Origin: Polaromonas sp.
Lineage (GTDB): Bacteria; Pseudomonadota; Gammaproteobacteria; Burkholderiales; Burkholderiaceae_C
Assembly (NCBI GenBank): GCA_014376885.1
Contig: JACMQR010000280.1
Span: 1-9,684 of the forward strand
Direction of reading: 5' to 3'
Length of the DNA: 9,684 bases
A program made the position numbers and the translations under genes. This document shows positions 6,526-9,684 of this stretch, piece after piece; the first letter of the stretch is position 1; each line of letters starts with the position of its first letter. Below the pieces are notes generated by a model. It ran no database searches and had not been told where the DNA came from. It saw nothing but the letters and a program-made list of their open reading frames with translations.

Positions 6526-6562
6526 TGTGAAAACGGGTTGAGACGGCCTTGATTGTGAAAAC
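6526..6562 (-). promoter_or_regulatory. Direct repeats upstream of the acidic-protein gene
   Basis: TGTGAAAAC occurs at 6526-6534 and again at 6554-6562, 28 bp apart (GTTTTCACA when read with the gene). They lie 16-52 bp upstream of the ATG at 6510, where a promoter or operator is expected. No clear -35/-10 pair could be assigned, so a regulatory role is only a possibility. Confidence 0.3.
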
Positions 6563-6655
6563 ACCGCCCGCCCGCCCCTGTGGGACAGTTCACGGCCCGG
6601 CTGTCAGCCGCAAGCGCATGCGGCGGCGCCGGCCAATGCGCGCAGCGCCAGCAGG

Positions 6656-6677
6656 CCGGGCCGCTGTGGCGGCCCGG
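6656..6677. repeat. Perfect 9-bp hairpin in the divergent intergenic region
   Basis: CCGGGCCGC, loop TGTG, then GCGGCCCGG: a perfect, all-G/C 9-bp stem with a tetraloop, about 90 bp upstream of the EF-hand gene. No T-run follows on either strand, so it is not an intrinsic terminator. It could be a 5'-leader structure or a protein-binding palindrome. The rest of 6511-6768 shows no supportable gene. Confidence 0.5.
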
Positions 6678-6751
6678 TAAAGCTGCGAAACAGGCTGCAA
6701 GCGCGCGGGAGCTGTCTGGCAAACTGGCGTCCAATAGGCCGCCACTTTGTT

Positions 6752-6791
6752 ACTTTTTCAGACTCCCCATGAAATTTCCACTTTTTCAGAC
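6752..6791 (+). repeat. 12-bp direct repeat flanking the EF-hand start codon
   Basis: ACTTTTTCAGAC occurs at 6752-6763 and at 6780-6791, one copy on each side of the ATG at 6769. The first copy occupies the place where a ribosome-binding site would sit, and the second encodes signal-peptide residues. It may be a small local duplication. Confidence 0.5.
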
Positions 6792-7110
6792 CCTCAGGAT
6801 TTTTGCCATTCCGGCGGCAGCCCTGCTGCTGGCCCTGGGCGCCCGGGCGCAAAGCGCCGGCCTGCCGGCGGCAGCGGCACCCGCCAGCAGTGCGGCGACC
6901 GGGCAGGCAGCCGCGCCCCGCTACAGCGCCAGCGAACTGCAGCAGGCCTTTGACTTCATGGACGCCAACCGCGACGGCAGAATCAGCCGCGCGGAAGCGG
7001 CCGGCTTTCGCGGCGTCGCGCGCTATTTCGACCAGGCCGACACCGACCAGGACGGCTTTTTGTCGCGCAGCGAATTCGACGCGGCCATGAACTACGTCAA
7101 GCCCCAATGA
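6769..7110 (+). CDS. Exported EF-hand calcium-binding protein
   Basis: A 113-aa predicted periplasmic or secreted protein. Residues 1 to about 28 are a signal peptide (KFPLFQTLRIF, hydrophobic AIPAAALLLALG, then ARAQS). A low-complexity Ala/Pro/Ser linker follows to about residue 46. Two canonical EF-hand loops complete it: DANRDGRISRAE in the first and DTDQDGFLSRSE in the second, each with acidic or Asn ligands at 1, 3 and 5, Gly at 6, a hydrophobic residue at 8 and Glu at 12. They are spaced like a paired EF-hand unit that binds Ca2+. No enzyme domain is attached, so a calcium buffer, sensor or envelope adaptor is possible but unproven. The frame is open upstream to 6580; ATG 6769 is chosen because the signal peptide starts there. 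No good Shine-Dalgarno sequence precedes it. The stop overlaps an ATG (ATGA, 7107-7110) and the nuclease-helicase gene starts 61 bp further on. Confidence 0.85.
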   Translation: MKFPLFQTLRIFAIPAAALLLALGARAQSAGLPAAAAPASSAATGQAAAPRYSASELQQAFDFMDANRDGRISRAEAAGFRGVARYFDQADTDQDGFLSRSEFDAAMNYVKPQ

Positions 7111-7175
7111 GCGGCCAAGGCGGCCGCCGCCCGAGCCGCACGGCGCGCCGCAGCCCGCAGGCGGGCACCGGTTGA
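7107..7175 (+). CDS. Possible 22-codon leader ORF between the EF-hand and helicase genes
   Basis: ATG at 7107 overlaps the EF-hand stop as ATGA, and the reading frame runs 22 codons to TGA at 7173-7175, which in turn overlaps the TTG start of the helicase gene at 7172. The peptide is rich in Arg, Gly and Ser (it begins MSGQGGRRPSRTARRSP) and has no recognisable motif. It could be a translational-coupling leader, a chance ORF, or the true N-terminus of the helicase displaced by a frameshift. Coding status is uncertain. Confidence 0.25.
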   Translation: MSGQGGRRPSRTARRSPQAGTG

Positions 7176-9544
7176 GCTACGCCGTGGCCGTCCGGGCGCT
7201 GTGCGAGTTCACCGCCAAGCAGGGCGACCTGGACCTGCGCTTTACCCCGTCGCCGACTGCCCAGCAGGGCATTGCCGGCCATGCGCTGGTGGCGGCGCGG
7301 CGCGGCGCCGCCTACCAGTCCGAAATCAGCCTGGAAGGCAGCTACCAGGAGCTGCGGGTGCGCGGCCGGGCCGACGGCTACGACGCAGGCGGCAACCAGC
7401 TCGAAGAAGTCAAGACCTTCCGGGGCGAGCTGGCTGCCATGCCGGACAACCACCGGCAGCTGCACTGGGCGCAGCTGAAAATCTACGGCTGGCTGCTGTG
7501 CCAAAAGCTCGGCCTGGCCGAGGTGCGGCTGGCGCTGGTGTACTTCGACATCGGCAGCCAGCAAGAAACGCTGCTGGTCCAATTGCACAGCGCGCCCTCG
7601 CTCCAGGCGTACTTTGAGACGCAGTGCGAGCAGTTTCTTGGCTGGGCCCGACAGGAACTGGCCCACCGGGCCGCGCGCGATGCCGCGCTGGCGGCGCTGG
7701 CTTTTCCGCATGCGGCTTTTCGGCCTGGCCAGCGCGACCTGGCCGAGGCGGTGTACCGCTCGGCGGCCGGCAGCCGCTGCCTGATGGCCCAGGCGCCCAC
7801 CGGCATCGGCAAAACCATCGGCACCCTGTTTCCCCTGCTCAAGGCAGCGCCCCGGCAGCAGCTTGACAAGGTGTTTTTTCTGACGGCCAAAACCCCCGGC
7901 CGCCGGCTGGCGCTCGATGCGCTGGCCTTGATCGGACGCAGCGCGCCGGCCCTGCGCCTGCGGGTGCTCGAACTGGTGGCGCGCGACAAGGCCTGCGAGC
8001 ACCTGGACAGCGCCTGCCACGGCGCGTCGTGCCCGCTGGCCAAGGGGTTTTACGACCGCCTGCCGGCCGCCCGCAGCGCCGCGCTGGCACGGCCCGCACC
8101 AAGCGGCCTGCTGGACCACACAGCGCTGCGGGCGGTCGCGCTGACGCACGCGGTATGCCCCTACTACCTCGGCCAGGACCTGGTGCGCTGGAGCGATGTG
8201 GTGGTCGGCGACTACAACTACTACTTCGATACCAGCGCCCTGCTGCATGCCCTGACCGTGGCCAGCCAGTGGCGCGTCGGCCTGCTGGTCGATGAAGCGC
8301 ACAACCTGGTCGAGCGGGCGCGCAAGATGTACACCGCCGAGCTTGACCAGGCCAGCCTGGCAGCGGTCCGGCGGTCTGCCGCGCCGGCGCTCAAAAAGCC
8401 ACTGGACCGGCTGCACCGGGCCTGGCGCGAGCTGCATAAAAACTCGGCTGATTCGCCGGATTCACCGAACCCGGCCTACCAGGTGCGGCCCGCCCCGCCG
8501 GACAAATTTTTGCTGGCCTTGCAACAAGCGACCAGCGCCATCGCCGAAGACATGGAACAGCAGCCGGCGCGGGTGGACGCGCTGCTGCAGCGGTTTTACT
8601 TCGATGCGCTGCAATTTTCCCGCCTGGCTGAAAGCTTTGGCAGCCATTCGCTGTTTGACATCACGCGCGCCGGGCCCGCCAGCAGCGCTGACTGGCGCCT
8701 GTCGCAGCTGTGCATCCGCAATGTCGTGCCCGCGCCCTTCCTGGCGCCGCGCCTGGCGGCGGCCCGGTCGGTGGCCCTGTTTTCCGCCACCCTGAGCCCG
8801 CAGGCCTACCACGCCGACCTGCTCGGCCTGCCGGCCGACACCGTCTGGGTCGATGTGCCGTCGCCCTTTGCGGCCGGGCAGCTGTCGGTGCAGGTGGTCG
8901 CTGACCTGTCGACCCGCTTGCCGCACCGCGCGCTGTCGCTGGCGCCGATTTCGGCCCTGATGGCGCGGCAGTTTGCCGCCCGGCCGGGCAATTACCTGGT
9001 TTTTCTGAGCAGCTATGACTACCTTGAACAACTCGCCCAGCGCTTTGGTCACGACTGCCCGCACATTGCGCTGTGGACCCAGACCCGGCGCATGGACGAG
9101 GCAGCGCGCACCGAATTCCTGGCGCGTTTTGCAGCCAATGGGCAAGGAGTTGGTTTTGCCGTGCTGGGCGGCGCATTCGCCGAGGGCATCGACCTGCCAG
9201 GCGACCGGCTGATTGGCGCTTTCATCGCCACGCTGGGCCTGGCGCAGCTCAACCCGGTCAACGAGCAGATCCGACAGCGCATCGGCGCGCGTTTCGGGAC
9301 GCACCTGGCCCATGACTACACCTACCTCTACCCAGGGGTGCAAAAGGTGGTGCAGGCAGCCGGCCGGGTGATCCGCACACTGTCAGACCAGGGCATTGTT
9401 TACCTGATGGACGACCGGTTTGCCAGCCCGAAGGTGCAGCGCCTGCTGCCGCGCTGGTGGCAGGTCCGGCTGATTCAGCAGGCGCCGGCGCTGCAGCTGG
9501 TGCAGGCACTGCCGGGCATCCAGGACGCCAGCCGGCAGGCTTAA
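7172..9544 (+). CDS. PD-(D/E)XK nuclease fused to an Fe-S XPD/DinG-type DNA helicase
   Basis: A 790-aa predicted ATP-dependent DNA helicase-nuclease of the cytoplasm. The N-terminal ~165 residues look like a RecB/Cas4-type nuclease: GIAGH (33-37), Asp68 in RGRADGY, the E-V-K triad 79-81 and the QxxxY motif Gln101-Tyr105. The helicase has Walker A QAPTGIGKT (207-215), Walker B DEAH (374-377), SATLSP (538-543), a motif-V-like block GGAFAEGIDLPGD (666-678) and motif VI QAAGRVIR (728-735). Between the Walker motifs, Cys275, Cys282, Cys287 and Cys329 are placed to hold the 4Fe-4S cluster of XPD/DinG/Rad3 helicases, followed by DVVVGDYNYYFD (342-353). Such helicases typically unwind 5'-3' and act in repair or replication-conflict resolution; the exact role here is inferred. 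The start is TTG with a poor ribosome-binding site. No ATG or GTG lies upstream in frame before a stop at 7088-7090, and GTG 7184 is an alternative. It is distinct from E. coli DinG, which lacks this nuclease domain. Confidence 0.9.
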   Translation: MSYAVAVRALCEFTAKQGDLDLRFTPSPTAQQGIAGHALVAARRGAAYQSEISLEGSYQELRVRGRADGYDAGGNQLEEVKTFRGELAAMPDNHRQLHWAQLKIYGWLLCQKLGLAEVRLALVYFDIGSQQETLLVQLHSAPSLQAYFETQCEQFLGWARQELAHRAARDAALAALAFPHAAFRPGQRDLAEAVYRSAAGSRCLMAQAPTGIGKTIGTLFPLLKAAPRQQLDKVFFLTAKTPGRRLALDALALIGRSAPALRLRVLELVARDKACEHLDSACHGASCPLAKGFYDRLPAARSAALARPAPSGLLDHTALRAVALTHAVCPYYLGQDLVRWSDVVVGDYNYYFDTSALLHALTVASQWRVGLLVDEAHNLVERARKMYTAELDQASLAAVRRSAAPALKKPLDRLHRAWRELHKNSADSPDSPNPAYQVRPAPPDKFLLALQQATSAIAEDMEQQPARVDALLQRFYFDALQFSRLAESFGSHSLFDITRAGPASSADWRLSQLCIRNVVPAPFLAPRLAAARSVALFSATLSPQAYHADLLGLPADTVWVDVPSPFAAGQLSVQVVADLSTRLPHRALSLAPISALMARQFAARPGNYLVFLSSYDYLEQLAQRFGHDCPHIALWTQTRRMDEAARTEFLARFAANGQGVGFAVLGGAFAEGIDLPGDRLIGAFIATLGLAQLNPVNEQIRQRIGARFGTHLAHDYTYLYPGVQKVVQAAGRVIRTLSDQGIVYLMDDRFASPKVQRLLPRWWQVRLIQQAPALQLVQALPGIQDASRQA

Positions 9545-9615
9545 AAAACCCCGAACAGCATCAGCAGCACGATCACGGTGATGGGAACGCCGAGCAGCCA
9601 GGCAATGATGGGCAT
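9541..9615 (-). CDS. 24-residue hydrophobic membrane microprotein
   Basis: ATG at 9615 reads leftward through 24 codons to TAA at 9541. The peptide is one transmembrane helix: it starts MPIIAWLLGVP, continues ITVIVLLM and ends LFGVF, with no charged side chain. A strong Shine-Dalgarno AAGGAG (9622-9627) sits six bases upstream, far better than that of most genes here, which is the main reason to believe it. From memory, similar one-helix microproteins occur in Burkholderiales as unnamed hypothetical proteins. Its stop overlaps the convergent helicase stop by 4 bp. A role as a small regulator or subunit of a membrane complex, or as a toxin, is possible, but nothing visible decides it. A longer overlapping frame (9383-9655) is a shadow of the helicase gene. 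Confidence 0.68.
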   Translation of the reverse strand: MPIIAWLLGVPITVIVLLMLFGVF

Positions 9616-9621
9616 GGAGGT

Positions 9622-9627
9622 CTCCTT
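9622..9627 (-). promoter_or_regulatory. Ribosome-binding site of the microprotein gene
   Basis: AAGGAG on the minus strand, six bases before the ATG at 9615. It is a near-perfect anti-Shine-Dalgarno match with good spacing and decides the call of the 24-codon gene. The remaining sequence to the right edge (9628-9684) shows no promoter I can support. Confidence 0.75.
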
Positions 9628-9684
9628 GAAAAGTGTCCGCTTGGAAACGGTTCAATGTGCAAGCGCGCCCGTCCCGGCAATGCC

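Noticed and set aside
7097..8437. 446-codon minus-strand frame opposite the nuclease-helicase
   Set aside because: Antisense to the nuclease and Walker A region; no coherent family signal.
9383..9655. 90-codon minus-strand frame at the right end
   Set aside because: Mostly antisense to the helicase C-terminus, His/Arg/Leu-rich, and its start lacks the AAGGAG site that serves the 24-codon frame instead.
1..9684. CRISPR array, prophage, insertion sequence or defence island
   Set aside because: No regularly spaced repeats, transposase, integrase, phage structural protein or known defence gene is present; the Cas4-like domain alone does not imply a CRISPR system.

Overview
The window is high-GC, densely coded DNA that looks like the chromosome of a beta-proteobacterium of the Comamonadaceae (Polaromonas, Rhodoferax or Variovorax type). 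The evidence is the protein sequences, the urt gene order, and a short inverted-repeat element after the alcohol dehydrogenase gene that resembles intergenic repeats I remember from this family. The genus cannot be fixed from the sequence alone. I see no rRNA, tRNA, CRISPR array, transposase, phage gene or plasmid function.

Layout, left to right. (1) Positions 1-2687, minus strand: the start of a urea-uptake operon, urtA followed by urtB, with urtB running off the left edge. The 204-bp gap between them is very G/C-rich and contains hairpins and a G-quadruplex-type motif. (2) 2688-2920: the urtA upstream region, which holds three perfect inverted repeats in about 105 bp. (3) 2921-3418, minus: a small predicted lipoprotein of unknown function. 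(4) 3419-3683: a divergent intergenic region with three tandem 9-bp repeats containing GGTAC. (5) 3684-4745, plus: a zinc-dependent, YahK-type alcohol dehydrogenase/aldehyde reductase. (6) 4746-4836: a convergent gap with the repeat element. (7) 4837-5928, minus: an AI-2E family (PerM-like) transporter. (8) 6115-6510, minus: a very acidic, probably disordered small protein. (9) 6511-6768: a divergent gap with a perfect hairpin and direct repeats. (10) 6769-7110, plus: an exported protein with two EF-hands. (11) 7172-9544, plus: a large fusion of a RecB/Cas4-like nuclease to an iron-sulfur XPD/DinG-type helicase. (12) 9541-9615, minus: a 24-residue hydrophobic microprotein with a strong ribosome-binding site, overlapping the helicase stop codon by 4 bp.

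The only clear functional unit is urtAB, which would bring urea from the periplasm to cytoplasmic urease when nitrogen is scarce. The other genes look like separate chromosomal genes. I found no convincing new multi-gene system. The items most worth a second look are the nuclease-helicase with its odd start region, the stop-overlapping microprotein, the acidic protein, and the clustered inverted repeats upstream of urtA. No gene-free stretch exceeds 300 bp.
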